Source: DASXUX01 sp036504595 (GTDB taxonomy: Bacteria > Planctomycetota > SZUA-567 > H5-PLA8). Taken from it: 64,000 nt of DNA. The DNA is taken from assembly GCA_036504595.1 (NCBI GenBank), contig DASXUX010000067.1:124001-188000 (forward strand), given 5' to 3'. The notes under the pieces were generated by a model, which was not told where the DNA came from, searched no databases, and was given only the letters and a program-made list of their open reading frames with translations. The translations under genes were made by a program, and so were the position numbers. Positions 19,401 through 29,200 of the stretch are shown here, one piece after another (the first letter of the stretch is position 1; every line of letters starts with the position of its first letter).

Positions 19401-20119
19401 CGATCACCTTCGGCACCTCGCCCCTGCCTGCTGGTGTGACGCTCTCGGACGCGGTCATCAGTGGCACGCCGACGACCGCCGGGACTTATGTCGTGACGAT
19501 CTACGCTAGCAATAGCGTTGGCACCGCTAATGCCTCGCTGACCATCACGGTCGCCGAAGGCAGCGGCGCCACAGCCTCGATCGACAGCGATGGTGACGGC
19601 GTTTCCGACGCGTTGGAGGCAGCGGCAGGCACCAATCCAAACAACCCGGCAGATGCACCGGTCAAGCAAGGTGTGCTGATCGTGGACAAGACATCCATCG
19701 CGTTGGGATTCCTCAAGACAGGGAAAGACTCGATCAAAGCGACCTTGCGGCTTAGCCTGCCGGCTGGGTTCACCACGCCCAACGCTGTAGTTGGCGTGAT
19801 CTTTGGCGACGATTCAGAGAAGATGACGCTGGATGCCAAGGGTAAGTGCCCGATCGGAAACGCGGCAGTGAAGATCGCAACATCAAAGACCGGCCCCGGT
19901 GCGGTGATCACCTACAGCCTGAAGCATAAAGACCTGCGAGCATTACTCGCACCGTACGGACTCACGGACGCGACGTTCGCCAAACCAGGCGTGTCGGCCA
20001 CGGTCCCAGTGGCGGTTTCGCTGGTGAAGGATGCCAACAAATATGTCTACGTCGGCGAGGTGAAGGTGACCTACGTGGCCACGCAGGGCAAGACCGGGAA
20101 GGCGAGCAAGGCGAAGTAG
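13493..20119 (+). CDS. Giant secreted protein: propeller, cadherin-like, IPT, beta-helix
   Basis: A 2,208-residue protein with a signal peptide ending AAPLWAANN. Residues about 35-700 are 13-14 repeats of about 50 residues with core VYVGGxFxxIGGxxRNxxAALD and TGxxTxWNPN (delta-60/beta-propeller type). About 710-1330 are cadherin-like or bacterial Ig-like domains with repeated NDAP and DDGGTANGG motifs. An IPT/TIG-like domain follows, then a right-handed beta-helix-like region containing GGSRRSGTGPNGQGLR. Two putative-Ig domains follow (GLPAGLSIDATTGVISGTP), then a calcium-binding DSDGDGVSDALE motif and a conserved about 150-residue C-terminal domain ending KTGKASKAK. GTG 13493 has AGGAGG 8 bases upstream. 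It is a close paralog of the protein at 23.2 kb. Adhesion or matrix function is inferred. Confidence 0.9.
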   Translation: MANQHRLALFLWTRAFALPLLLAAPLWAANNVPLDNVMVTDGEVKTIVPSGSGNPIYIGGAFNSVGPFLGGGAYLNAQGTRAFSFPMFSGTINALATDGFGGWYIGGNFTHVGGVPRRNMVHILWNWSVDENWRADTEMPVNAVVVAGDLVYIGGDFGTINGEDRSKVGSVDTKTGAVTSWNPSANGTVLAVYALAVANNTVYVGGWLWNIGGQARNDLAAVDATTGLATSWDPNPNGEVRALLVAGNTLYVGGNFSTIDGITSHLVAFDTTTGLRTSWNPDADNVVLAFAASGNTLYAAGWFSNIGGQSRNAIAALDMTTAAATAWNPSPNNVPVYAVSVAGNTVYAGGTFTGIGGQSRARIAALDATTGNALPWAWGANKEVRALAASPSGVFVGGNFTTEDAQTRNRLAAIDSATGTATAWNPNANYTVWSLALSGNIVYAGGDFNTIGGKARNQIAALDTTTGNATDWNPSANGSVLGVAVSGGPVYAVGAFSNIGGQTRNGSAALDPTTGLATAFDPNADGQVNCVAVSGNTVYVGGQFSNIGGASRPWLAALDATTGLATAWNATADGEVYCILVSGSTIYVAGNFINIGGLARRGVAALNASDGTAIASFDANAAQAAMALAISGDTLFIGGYYQMLGGERRSRLSAVDLLTGGLTAWNPGSNSYISSVAVSESTLYVGGGPTASSIGNPGRSYFAAFPNTAPVIKDAIIDTTEDAASAPTGMLSASDADGDAPLKFSVSSGGGGWGLSAAGSKGTLTITNETTGAYRYVPNANANGIETYSYRVYDLVAYSAVKTITVNIAPVNDAPTLGNISDLTITEDAGTQTIGLTGISSGQSGANENQVLAITAASDNLALISSISINYTSPNPTGSLVFNTAPNMSGTSQITVNVTDDGGTERGGVNTFSRSFTVTVLPADDAPSFVAGSAQRVLEDSGAQSVPSWAASVSSGPSDESVQIVNFIVSNDNNALFSVQPAISATGALTYTPAANANGIATVSVQIHDDGGTANGGSDTSAAQTFTLTVTPVNDVPSFTKGGNQIVLEDAGPQTVTNWAIAISAGPADESDQTVDFIVTTDNGTLFQTPPAISATGTLSYTPAPDANGLATVSVQIHDSGGTANGGVNTSAVQTFTIAVTPINNAPVIDGLSDRTIFEDAGVQSINLTGISSGASNENQVLTIAAVSDNPALIPNPAVTYTSPNSTGVLEFAPAANAHGVAAITVTVHDDGGTANGGSDTTIIVFSVTVLSAADAPMAQPQSLTTSEDTPKDITLVATDGDGDALTYSVLILPAHGILSGTAPNLAYIPAQDYNGPDSFSFKASDGGLESNVATVSITVTPLADPSITSISPTQSTTSATPFTLIVAGADFSSSSVVQWGSIALATTFVSSSQLTATVGTTQLSVPGAFPVTVYTPNPGGGTSNAMNFYLYSGAATAAWTVLNTNDSGPGSLRQVMADVRAGESVQFDAAVFDLTASDAATTINIRSPLPPMDKGGVTIDAQDRRVTINGSAAGSTDGLVIASDSNHIVGLTVLGFTGSGVAVHDCANNTLGGSRRSGTGPNGQGLRIANCGTYGVQISGPASTGNVVKGCWLGLSASGKDMSANLAGVLIEAGAHANMIGGTNVGERNAISGNFYEGITVSGSGSDDNTILANVVGAAAVTEVSTRAVASRAEDDLLYGMRGAVGNGSAGVFLSKSTKGTKVGGDADTDSNLIGYNGGNGVEVRSTDAKNNSARGNRISQNRNGGIALFDGSNNGIKAPKFIAVERLPSRRDVAFRSAASVHIKGATDVASGRVELFTDPGDQGALLVGRATVTASAWQIDLDVSEVDNITATFTDDSGNTSPFAVLGRAPAPPIPVVNSASTASGETNASFSYTIAASNTPSSFGATGLPAGLSIDATTGVISGTPASGGSFTVVLSATNAFGTGTQDLALTISGANSVPAITSPLNASGSTNQPFSYSITATGLTPITFGTSPLPAGVTLSDAVISGTPTTAGTYVVTIYASNSVGTANASLTITVAEGSGATASIDSDGDGVSDALEAAAGTNPNNPADAPVKQGVLIVDKTSIALGFLKTGKDSIKATLRLSLPAGFTTPNAVVGVIFGDDSEKMTLDAKGKCPIGNAAVKIATSKTGPGAVITYSLKHKDLRALLAPYGLTDATFAKPGVSATVPVAVSLVKDANKYVYVGEVKVTYVATQGKTGKASKAK

Positions 20120-20285
20120 GGATCGACTGGGGGCGGGCTTGGCGGTGGCGAGGAGCTGCGGATGATGGCGGTCCTCGGCTCGCTGCTGGACAGCGCCATG
20201 TCCCGGAACAGGTGAGCGGGGCGGGCCGCGCAGAAGTCCTTCGGTCAGCAGACGTAGCCCATCTCAGCGGTCCCGCTCAATGCTG

Positions 20286-20318
20286 CTCGTCTTCCATAGA
20301 CGAGTGACGTTAGTTTTC
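20286..20318 (+). terminator. Weak hairpin with T-rich tail
   Basis: CTCGTC and GACGAG form a 6-bp stem around a 7-base loop, followed by TTAGTTTTCT. It lies between the first giant gene and the convergent esterase fragment. The stem is short. Confidence 0.35.
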
Positions 20319-20329
20319 TATGTTTCTGT

Positions 20330-21085
20330 TCATTTCTCTGCCTTCGCTTTCCCCGCCGCGCCAGGTAAATGCTTGTCCGCGAAGACAACCATTGCTTTCC
20401 AGTCCTCGAAAGTCCCGTTATGCCCGCCTTTTCGCAGAAAGTAACCGACTTTGGTGTCTAGGAGTTTTCCCGCCTCCGGCCACTCCCTCTGTGCCATGCC
20501 GTCCGTTCCCAACTGCCGATAGACCGGGTCCGCCGCAACCGCGGAAAGGAACTCGCCTCTTGGATCCGCCCACAAATCCTCAGTGGCACTCGTCAGCAGC
20601 AGCGGCCTCGGCGCTATCAGAGCCAGCAGTTCGTGCTGGTCCACTGGCATATCCGCTTCCCGGTCCGCGTACTTCTTGACGTTCCCGCAAAACCACACAC
20701 CGCCCGCCAGGTTCGCCACGGTCTCGCCAAAAATCCTTTTGCTCAACGCCGCACCACCCCCTCCGGAACAATTCGACACCACCAGCGCAAACCGCTCATG
20801 CTGCGCTCCGGCCCACAACGCTGCCTTTCCAATCCGGCTGAACCCAACGAGCGCCACACGTTTCGCGTCTATCCTCGGGTTTGTCTCAAAATAATCCATG
20901 GCTCGGCTCATGCCCCACGCCCAGGCGCCCAGCATTCCCCAATCATCCACACCAATCTCGGGCCCGAGACCCCGCGGCCCTTCCTTGATGTGATTTCTGG
21001 CATCCGGCTCGATCTCGCAGTAGCACGCCGTCGCCAGCCCATATCCGTGCTCCAACAAGTAAGGCCGCAATTCTATTTTGAGGAT
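20330..21085 (-). pseudogene. 5'-truncated CE15-like esterase / alpha-beta hydrolase
   Basis: About 250 residues corresponding to the C-terminal two thirds of a bacterial carbohydrate esterase 15-like protein (glucuronoyl methylesterase family, which cleaves lignin-carbohydrate esters). Visible are the nucleophile elbow GFSRIGKAALWAGA, the CSGGGGAALSKR strand, APRPLLLTSATEDLWADP and GGHNGTFEDW with a catalytic-type His. A TGA lies directly before the first in-frame codons and the only start nearby is a TTG, so the N-terminal about 150 residues and any signal peptide are missing. I call it a fragment; translation from the TTG cannot be excluded. Confidence 0.7.
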
Positions 21086-21218
21086 TGGTCATGGCGCCGC
21101 GCAAGTTGGTATTGATCTGGGCCGTTGTCGGTCTTCTTGCCCGCGCAGCGGAGACTGCGGCCCCGAGGATTGAAGAGCGTCTGGATATCGCGCCTGTCTG
21201 GTCTGGGCATCCGGTCGA

Positions 21219-22190
21219 CTAGTGCGTGATCAGTCCGTCCTCGATCTGCCGCACTTCCACATGTGTCCGAATTCGATAGGCTTGCCCGCCTTGCCGCGAC
21301 GTTCTCCGCTGTAGGACCGCATACCCGAGCTTCTCGAAGTAGGCGGCCGGCGTGAATGGCATTCGCAGTAGTACGCTACAGCCGCGACACCGGTCCTGCC
21401 CTAGTCCCGCGCATCGTCTTCGACCGCTGGCCCGCGATGATAGTGAACCCGCGCGTTGCTTCGTCATCTGGCCCGCCGACGCTCTGCCGCAGACGGTTGA
21501 TGATGCCGTTTGAGCCTGCCGACGGCAGCTCCGCCACAACCTGGTAAGCGCCGACGAGGCGCTCTGGTACGCAGTATCGAACCCCTTGGCAACCAGATTC
21601 TGCGAACTTAGTTCAGAGCGATCTTGGTGGTGCGGCTCTGCGCGGGTGCTTGCGTCGCGCCGGTCTGAGGGTCCACCTTTGGAAGCTTTACGCTCACGTT
21701 TCTGACGATCTGAGCGTCGCTGCTCACCGGCCGTTGCCGCGGCTGTCCAACTGCACACGATCGATAACGTCTCCCACTCCGACAGATCCAATCCGCTGAG
21801 GTCGGTCAGGTTCAAGCCAACCGGCAACTCGATCTCCGCATTCAGCGTTACGATGTCACCTTTGGCGATCTTCTCCGGCGAGAAGCCGAACTTGCCTTTC
21901 ATGCCATTAAAGCGGATGTGGTTGGTCGATGGCGGAGCCGTAAAGTTGTCCGCGGCACCGGTTTCTTTGTTACTGACTGCCAGCGTGCGCCGAACCTTTT
22001 GCGCGGAGTCGTCGCGCCTGGGCGACCGTTACTTCGTTCCCTTCCAAGGTGGCAGGCGCGGGAGTGCGCATGGCGACCGGTGCGCCGCCAAACTGCGAAG
22101 ATATGGAAGCATTCCACGCCCTGCTGGTGGTCTCGAACAAGGGACAGAGCTCTTGTATCGAAGGTGACGCCGAGGACTTGAAGTTATTAT
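21219..22190 (-). pseudogene. Decayed gene of unknown secreted protein
   Basis: No continuous reading frame, yet coherent stretches occur in different frames on the minus strand: KGKFGFSPEKIAKGDIVTLN followed by AEIELPVGLNL; further on SVKLPKVDPQTGATQAPAQS; and near the 3' end AAYFEKLGYAVLQRRT. At least two frameshifts are needed to join them. The order suggests one eroded gene, perhaps related to the C-terminal domains of the flanking giant proteins, but I do not recognise the family. Confidence 0.35.
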
Positions 22191-22263
22191 TGGCTGTTCA
22201 GGCGTGAATACGCAGCATTTCGATCTGCATCAGATCAGCAACTTGGGCACTTGAAGTGTGTTC

Positions 22264-22941
22264 TTATCGGCCCTTTATTTCTGCGAGAACCGTCTCGAAT
22301 TCTTTCTTGGTTCGGCGCGCGATGGCCTGTTCAGCCTGAGAGAGTTCAGGATTGCCTTCGGCTCTCGTAAGCGTGTCGATGTCTCGCTGAATCTCAGTCG
22401 CGATCCGCGTCAGAGCTTCTTCATGTGTAGTGGACGCTTCGGACAACCTCTTCAATAAGGGCATGCGCGCGTCGGTCCAGCGTTGTAGCGCAAACACGGA
22501 TGGATAAATCCCTGGCCGTATGCGCGCTTCTGAATCCGGCGCGAGCGGGGCCGATGCAATCTTGGCGCGGTCGGCCAGCGTCACATCCAGAAGCGCCGCC
22601 TCATCGGCCGTCAACAGGCCGCTTTTCGCCAGGCTTGCCACGGCGGCGCGCGCGGATTCCAGCTTGCCGCCAGGGCGAGCCTCCGTGCCCGTCGCATCTT
22701 CGGCCCACATTTCTTCCAGCGCCTGCCAATGCGCATCGCGCGCGAGCGCCGATTCCTTCTTCGGTTCGGACTTGGCCTCGACTTTGGCGCCGGCGGCCGG
22801 AGTGCTCTTCGGACGACCTTCGACCTTTGGTCTATCGGTTTGCGGAGGCTGCGATCCGCACCCAATAAGGAGCGCGATTAGCAGACAAATTCCCGTCGTG
22901 GGGCGGGCGTCTCTGCGCGCCGGTTTTCGCAATCGCAGCAT
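22264..22941 (-). CDS. Putative lipoprotein of unknown function
   Basis: A 225-residue protein with Arg-rich N terminus, hydrophobic stretch and lipobox LLIGC (Cys at about 28), then a Pro/Lys/Glu linker and a mostly helical charged domain from about 65 with repeated Ala, Glu and Arg. No family is recognised. The ATG at 22941 directly yields the lipoprotein signal. It stands alone, divergent from the second giant gene. The consistent lipoprotein architecture argues that it is real. Confidence 0.65.
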   Translation of the reverse strand: MLRLRKPARRDARPTTGICLLIALLIGCGSQPPQTDRPKVEGRPKSTPAAGAKVEAKSEPKKESALARDAHWQALEEMWAEDATGTEARPGGKLESARAAVASLAKSGLLTADEAALLDVTLADRAKIASAPLAPDSEARIRPGIYPSVFALQRWTDARMPLLKRLSEASTTHEEALTRIATEIQRDIDTLTRAEGNPELSQAEQAIARRTKKEFETVLAEIKGR

Positions 22942-23227
22942 GGGCGTAGCTTAATTCCTATGATTCTCAAAGCAACAGCGTCGAGTTCTGCGTTTTCGCC
23001 AAAGCACTCTTGCGCTTCCAAATTTGAGCGGCCTGAGGTTGACCTTGGCATCACAGCTCCTATTCTTGCGTAGATCGGCTTAGTTCTTGCATAGGCACGC
23101 GCGGATTTCCGAGTAAGCACGTGGCCAGCGGTAGTCTGCACCCGTCTCGGTGTGTGCGTGCCGTTTTCTGCGGCAGGGCACGTCGGTGGGGTGACGGATA
23201 TTGTCTGATTTGCGGAGGGGGAAGCTC

Positions 23228-26200
23228 ATGGCGCAGTTCAAGCGTTCGGTCTACGACCTTGTCTGGACGGGATTTGCGCTGCTGGTGAGCGCTGCGTGGG
23301 CGGCGTCGCCGACGCCTCGTCAGGATCTTCCGGTGTTTCAGAACACCACCTATGGGTTGGCGCGGAATTCGACAGGCAACATCATTTACATCGGCGGAAA
23401 CATCGTTTCCGGCGGTCCGGAGACCGGAAACTGCGCGCTCCTGGACGCCGCTTCCGGCACTGGAAATTTCAGTTTTCCTAAAATACTGGACCCCGAAAGT
23501 CACGTCAGCGCGATCATCAGCGACGGAAACGGCGGCTGGTTTGTCGGCGGACGCTTCAAACAAGTCGGCACTGTCGAACGTCACGATTTGGTGCACATTC
23601 GGGCCGATCAAACGCTGGACGAATCCTGGGCTTCACTGACTTTTAACAATCCTACCGACGCCGCCTACCCTTTCTACCCAGGCTTCCGCCAGATCTACTA
23701 CGGTGTGCGCTGCCTGCTTCTGGTCAATGGCACTCTATACGTTGGCGGAAACTTCGCCGACGTGAGCGGCTACAACCGCAAGTATCTGGCCGCTTTCGAA
23801 GCCTCCACCGGCCGACTGCTCGGATGGGATCCGCAGATCGACGACACAACGGCCGGCGCCGATACGAACGCCGTCTCCGGCGTGAACGCGCTCTCCGAGT
23901 CCAACGGAGTCATCTACGCAGCCGGCAAGTTCGCGTTTATGAAAAGCGGGCACGAATTCAAGGCGCTGGTCTCCATCGATACGATGAGCGGCGATGTCAA
24001 CACAAGCTGGCAGCCGGGCACGATGCAGACAGGTGGCGGCGAGCCGCAGTGCTATTCGGTGTTGGCTCATGGCTCCGGCGTATTCTTCAGCGGCAACTTC
24101 AACGCTATCGGCGGCACACCTCGCTCCTTTGCCGCGGGGCTGGCCGTGTCCAATGCCGGCCTCCTGACCTGGAACCCATCACCCACCGATGGGGTGTTCT
24201 ACAGCATGCTTGCGATCGGCAGCACCATCTACGTTGGCGGCGATTTCAGTAACTTCGGTGGCATGCAGCGGCATGGCTTGGCCGCCGTAGATGATGCAAA
24301 TGGGGCGTTGACAACCTGGAATCCAAACTCCGGAATCGGATCTTACGCTTGCCAGGTTTACACGATGGCGGCCGCCGGTTCGACGTTGTACTTCGGCGGC
24401 ATCATCACAAATATCGGAACCGGGCAGCCTCGCAGCCACGTGGGCGCGGTTGCGCTGGCGGACGGTTCAGTTCGCACCTGGGCGCCGGAAGCATCGCTGT
24501 ACGTGCGCGCTCTGGCTGTCAGCGGCGGCAATGTCCTGATCGGCGGCGAGTTCGTCAGCGTGAACATCACGGCGCGTTCGAACTGCGCGGCGATCAACAT
24601 CAGCAAGAAGCAGGTTGTCCCCACGTGGGCGCCGCAAGTTGACGGTTACGTGCAGTGCATTGTTGTCTCCGCCGACGATAGCACGATCTACATTGCAGGC
24701 GACTTCACACACGTCAATGGCGTCGCACGGAACTATGTGGCGGCAGTCGATACCTTCGGAAATCTGCTGGCCTGGAATCCGAACCTCACAGACACCTCTC
24801 TGCCTAATCCCCCCGGCTACAACAGCGGTGTGCGAACGCTGGTGCTCTCGCCCGATGGCAACACGCTGTACGTCGGGGGCGATTTCACCAGCGTCAACGG
24901 CACGCCGCGGATGAAGCTGGCGGCACTGAACACCCTCGCCTCCGGCTTGCCGGCCGGCACACCGCGGACGTACCCGAACTACGCCTTTACAGTGAACGAT
25001 GACGTGCTGGCGCTGGCCTTAAGTGGCTCGCGATTATACGTCGGCGGCAAAATCAGCGGCTATGGTGTCGCGATCAATCTTGCTAACGGTCTCAACACGT
25101 CTTGGTCCACTAGTTTCGGTGGCCCCGTCAGCACCCTGCACATCGGCGAAAACGGCACGCTGTACGCGGGCGGCAATGAACTTTCCGCGTTTGATCCCGC
25201 TACGGGCAACATGAGCGGCCCGGGTTCTTGGCCGAGTTTCAACCAGATTTACGCCTTGGCTCAGAAAGGCACGCTCCTCTACGTCGGCGGAAACTTCTCT
25301 TTCCCGAGTGCTAATTTGGGCGCTGCGGACACGCAGTCCGGCCAGTTGCTGAATTGGAAACCCGATCCGGACGCGCGGGTGCAAGGCTTGCTGGCCGATG
25401 GTCAGAAGCTCTACGCAACCGGATATTTCGGCATGTTCAACTCCCAGTCCGTCTTCGTGAACACGTTCGCTGAATTCGAGAATAACGCGCCGGTGGCCAC
25501 GCCTCAGTCCGTCAATTTTGCCGAGAACACATACAACGCGATTGCGTTGGAAGGCGTGGATGCGGACGGCGACGACCTTGCATTCCGTATTGAAAGCCTG
25601 CCGACGAACGGAACGCTCTATCAGACCCAGGACGGCGCAAATCCCGATTACGCTGCGCCCATCACAGGCGCCTTGCCAAAAACGGTAACTTACGCCGGCC
25701 ACGTCGTCGTCTTCGTTCCGGCCGACATGTACACGAACGGACCGGACAGCTTCACCTTCTCAGTGGACGATGGCGTGGCGCCAACGTCTACCGCGACCAT
25801 TGACATCGTGATCAACCCCGTGAACAACCCACCGACGCTCGATACCGTCACTGACCAATCTTTCCTGGAAGACTCGGGCTTCCAGTTCGTGCCGCTGACC
25901 GGCATTGGCACTGGCGCATCGAATGAGTTCCAGACGCTCAGCGTTGGAGCGGTCGTCACGGCCCGCCGCGACCTGATCCCCAGCGTAACGGTTTACTACA
26001 GCAGTCCGGACGGCACAGGCTGGCTGGGCCTTAGCCTGGCCGATAACACCATCGGCACCCTAGCGGGTGGAGACGCCGCGACAGTCAAAGTAGTCGTGCG
26101 TGACGATTCTGGCGGCGAGGTCTTCCGGGTTTTCCAGGTGGAAGTGCAACCTGTCAATCATGCGCCTACGCTCGATACGATTGCAGATCGCAGCATCAAC

Positions 26201-29200
26201 GAGAACGCCACTCAGCAGACGGTTTCGCTCGGAGGGATCAGCCCTGGCATCGCCAACGAGTCGGCCCAAACGCTGACCATCGCCGCCACATCTGACGCGC
26301 AAAGTCTGATTCCAAACCCGGGCATCACCTACACGCCGGGCAGCGCGACGGGCACGTTGACCTTCACGCCGGCGGCCAGCCAGTACGGCAGCGCGATCAT
26401 TTCCGTAACGGTGACCGACGACGGCGGCATGGCCAACGGGGGCGTCAACGCGGTCACCAATAAATTCAAGGTGACTGTCAATCGCGTCAATCAGCCGCCG
26501 ACGATTTCGAGCATTACGGATCAGACGATTAACGAGAAAACCTCTACGTCCGCCATTTCGTTCACTGTCGGCGATCGCGAAACCGATCCGAACGTCCTCA
26601 ATCTGAGCGTCGCCAGCAGCAACGAGTCTCTCGTGCCGCTTTCGTCGATCGCCATGGGCGGTTCGGGTGCTTCCCGCACCATCACGATCACGCCAGTTCG
26701 CACGCTTTCAGGTTTCTCGAACATTACCCTGCGCGTTTTTGACCAGGACGGCGCAAGTGCGGCGAGAACATTCCGTTTGAACGTCACGGAAGTTCCTGAC
26801 GCGCCGGCCATCGGCGCCATCGCCAATCAGACCATTAACGAAGACAATGCCACCAGCGCCGTTCCGTTTACGGTGAGCGATGAAGAAACGTCTGCCGCCA
26901 ACCTGACCCTCACTGGCAGCAGCTCCGATACGAGCCTGGTTCCGAACAGCGGAATCGTCTTTGGCGGCAGCGGGGCCAGCCGTACGATCACGGTGACTCC
27001 GGCGGCCAATCAGTTCGGCACGGCCATCATCACGGTGACGGTGAAAGACGACACGAATCTGACCGCCAGCACCACGTTCGCGGTGACTGTGCTGCCCGTC
27101 AACGACCCGCCAGTCGCCAATGGCGGCAACGTGGCCACGCCGGACGATACTCCGGTGACGATCACCCTCGCGGCCACGGATCTCGCGAACGAGAACGAAA
27201 CGCTCAATTTCATGATCATGACCAGCCCGTCTCAAGGCACACTCGGCGCGCTGAACAGCGATCACACGATCGTGTACACGCCAAAAACTGGCGCGACCGG
27301 GATCTTCAGCTTCACCTATGAAGTCAATGATGGAGCGCTCGACTCCAGCGACGCAGCCGTCAGCATCACGGTGACGGCAGGGAAGGTGCCCGCGATAACG
27401 TCTTTGAGCCAGACCAGCGCGGTGGTAAAGGGCGCCGGCTTCACACTGACTGTGGACGGCTCCAACTTCACCTCGGGTGCGACAGTGCTGTGGAACGGCG
27501 CCGCCCTGCCCACGACGTTTGTTTCGGCGACGCGAGTGACCTCAACCGTTGCCACATCCAATTTGTCTACGGACGGGAGACTGGACGTCAAAGTCCTGAA
27601 CCCGGCTCCTGGCGGAGGAACCTCCAACGCGGCTTCGTTCTATGTGTACTCCGGGCTGACCGCCGGTAGCTGGATCGTTACCAACACCCACGATTCCGGC
27701 TCCGGTTCGCTGCGCCTGGCCATGGCCTCCGCGCGCAGCGACGACGTCATTCAGTTCGATCCGACGATATTCGATCTGGTGAATTCCGATGCCGCGACAA
27801 TCATTAACGTCCTCAGTCCATTGCCGGCGCTGGCGAGCGGCAGCGTCACCATTGACGCACAGAATCGTCGCGTAACAGTCAACGGCACGGCCGCCGGTTC
27901 AACAGATGGCTTTACCATTACGTCGAGCAAAAACGTGCTGATGGGCCTGACGATCGTTGGCTTTGATCGTTCCGCGATCTCAATCAGCGGCGCAGCTCAG
28001 GGCAACGTGCTTGGCGGCAGTCGCAGCGCTGGCACCGGCCCCAACGGCCAGGGCCTGCGTCTGGGCAACAATGGCATCTGTGGCGTTCATATCAGTGGCG
28101 CAGGTACGGATGGAAACACGATCAAGGGCTGCTGGATCGGTCTGGGAGCTTCCGGCAAAGATGCCAACGGCAACCTCGCCGGGATCCTGATTGAAGACGG
28201 CGCCAAGTCCAACACACTCGGCGGCACCGGAGCCGGCGAAGCCAATGTCGTCAGCGGGAACACCTATGAAGGGATCACCGTCTCCGGTGATGGCACCGAC
28301 GGCAACCTTGTCGTGGGCAACATTGTCGGTGCGGCGGCGATTCTGGAGAGTTCAATTCGCGACGTCGGCTCCCGAGCTGAAACCGAAACGTTGGGTGGCC
28401 GCACCTCTGTGCGCAACGGCAGCGCGGGTGTGTTCCTCTCGCGCGGCACCAAGTCTACGCGCGTGGGCGGCACGAACGCCGGCGAGCCGAACCTGGTTGG
28501 CTTCAACGGTGGAAAAGGCATCGAGGTCCGCGCCGTAGCCTCGAAACGGAATTCCTCCCGCGGAAACGCGATCTCGCGCAACCAGGGCGGCGGCATTGCG
28601 CTTTATGACGGAAGCAATCAGAACGTCCACAAGCCGGTTATCGATACGATGGAACGCTTGACTGGCCGGTCCGTCGCAACGCGCGGAACGGCGAGCGTGA
28701 AGATCAGCGGCAGTTCCGATTCAGCCAGCGGCATTGTGGAGCTGTTCACGGACAGCGGCGAGCAGGGCGGCTTTCTGGTCGGCCGTGGCCCGGTGAGCGG
28801 CGGCAAGTGGGAAGTCACGGCGGACGTGAGCGAGACCGACAACATCACGGCCACCTTTACGGACGACAGCGACAACACGTCCGAGTTCGGCGTCATGGGC
28901 CGAGCGCCGGCTGCGTCCGGCGGATCGGGCAGCACGGTTGACACCGATGGCGACGGCGTCCCGGACGCACTGGAAGTTCTGGCGGGCACGGATCCGAACA
29001 ATGCATCGGATGCGCCAGCGGTTCAGGGAGCCGTTGTCGTTGACAAGATCGGCGTTTCGCTGAGCTTTACGACCGGAAACAAAGATGCTCTTTCCGCCAC
29101 GATGCGCCTGATCCTTCCCGAAGGCTACATCAATCTGGGTGCAACCGTTGCCGTGCAGTTCGCCGATTACACCGAGAAGTTCACGTCGTTCGACGCAAAG

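Noticed and set aside
13493..20119. Non-ribosomal or polyketide megasynthase
   Set aside because: The size is comparable, but the sequence is repeats of propeller and cadherin-like domains with a signal peptide and no carrier or ligase motifs.
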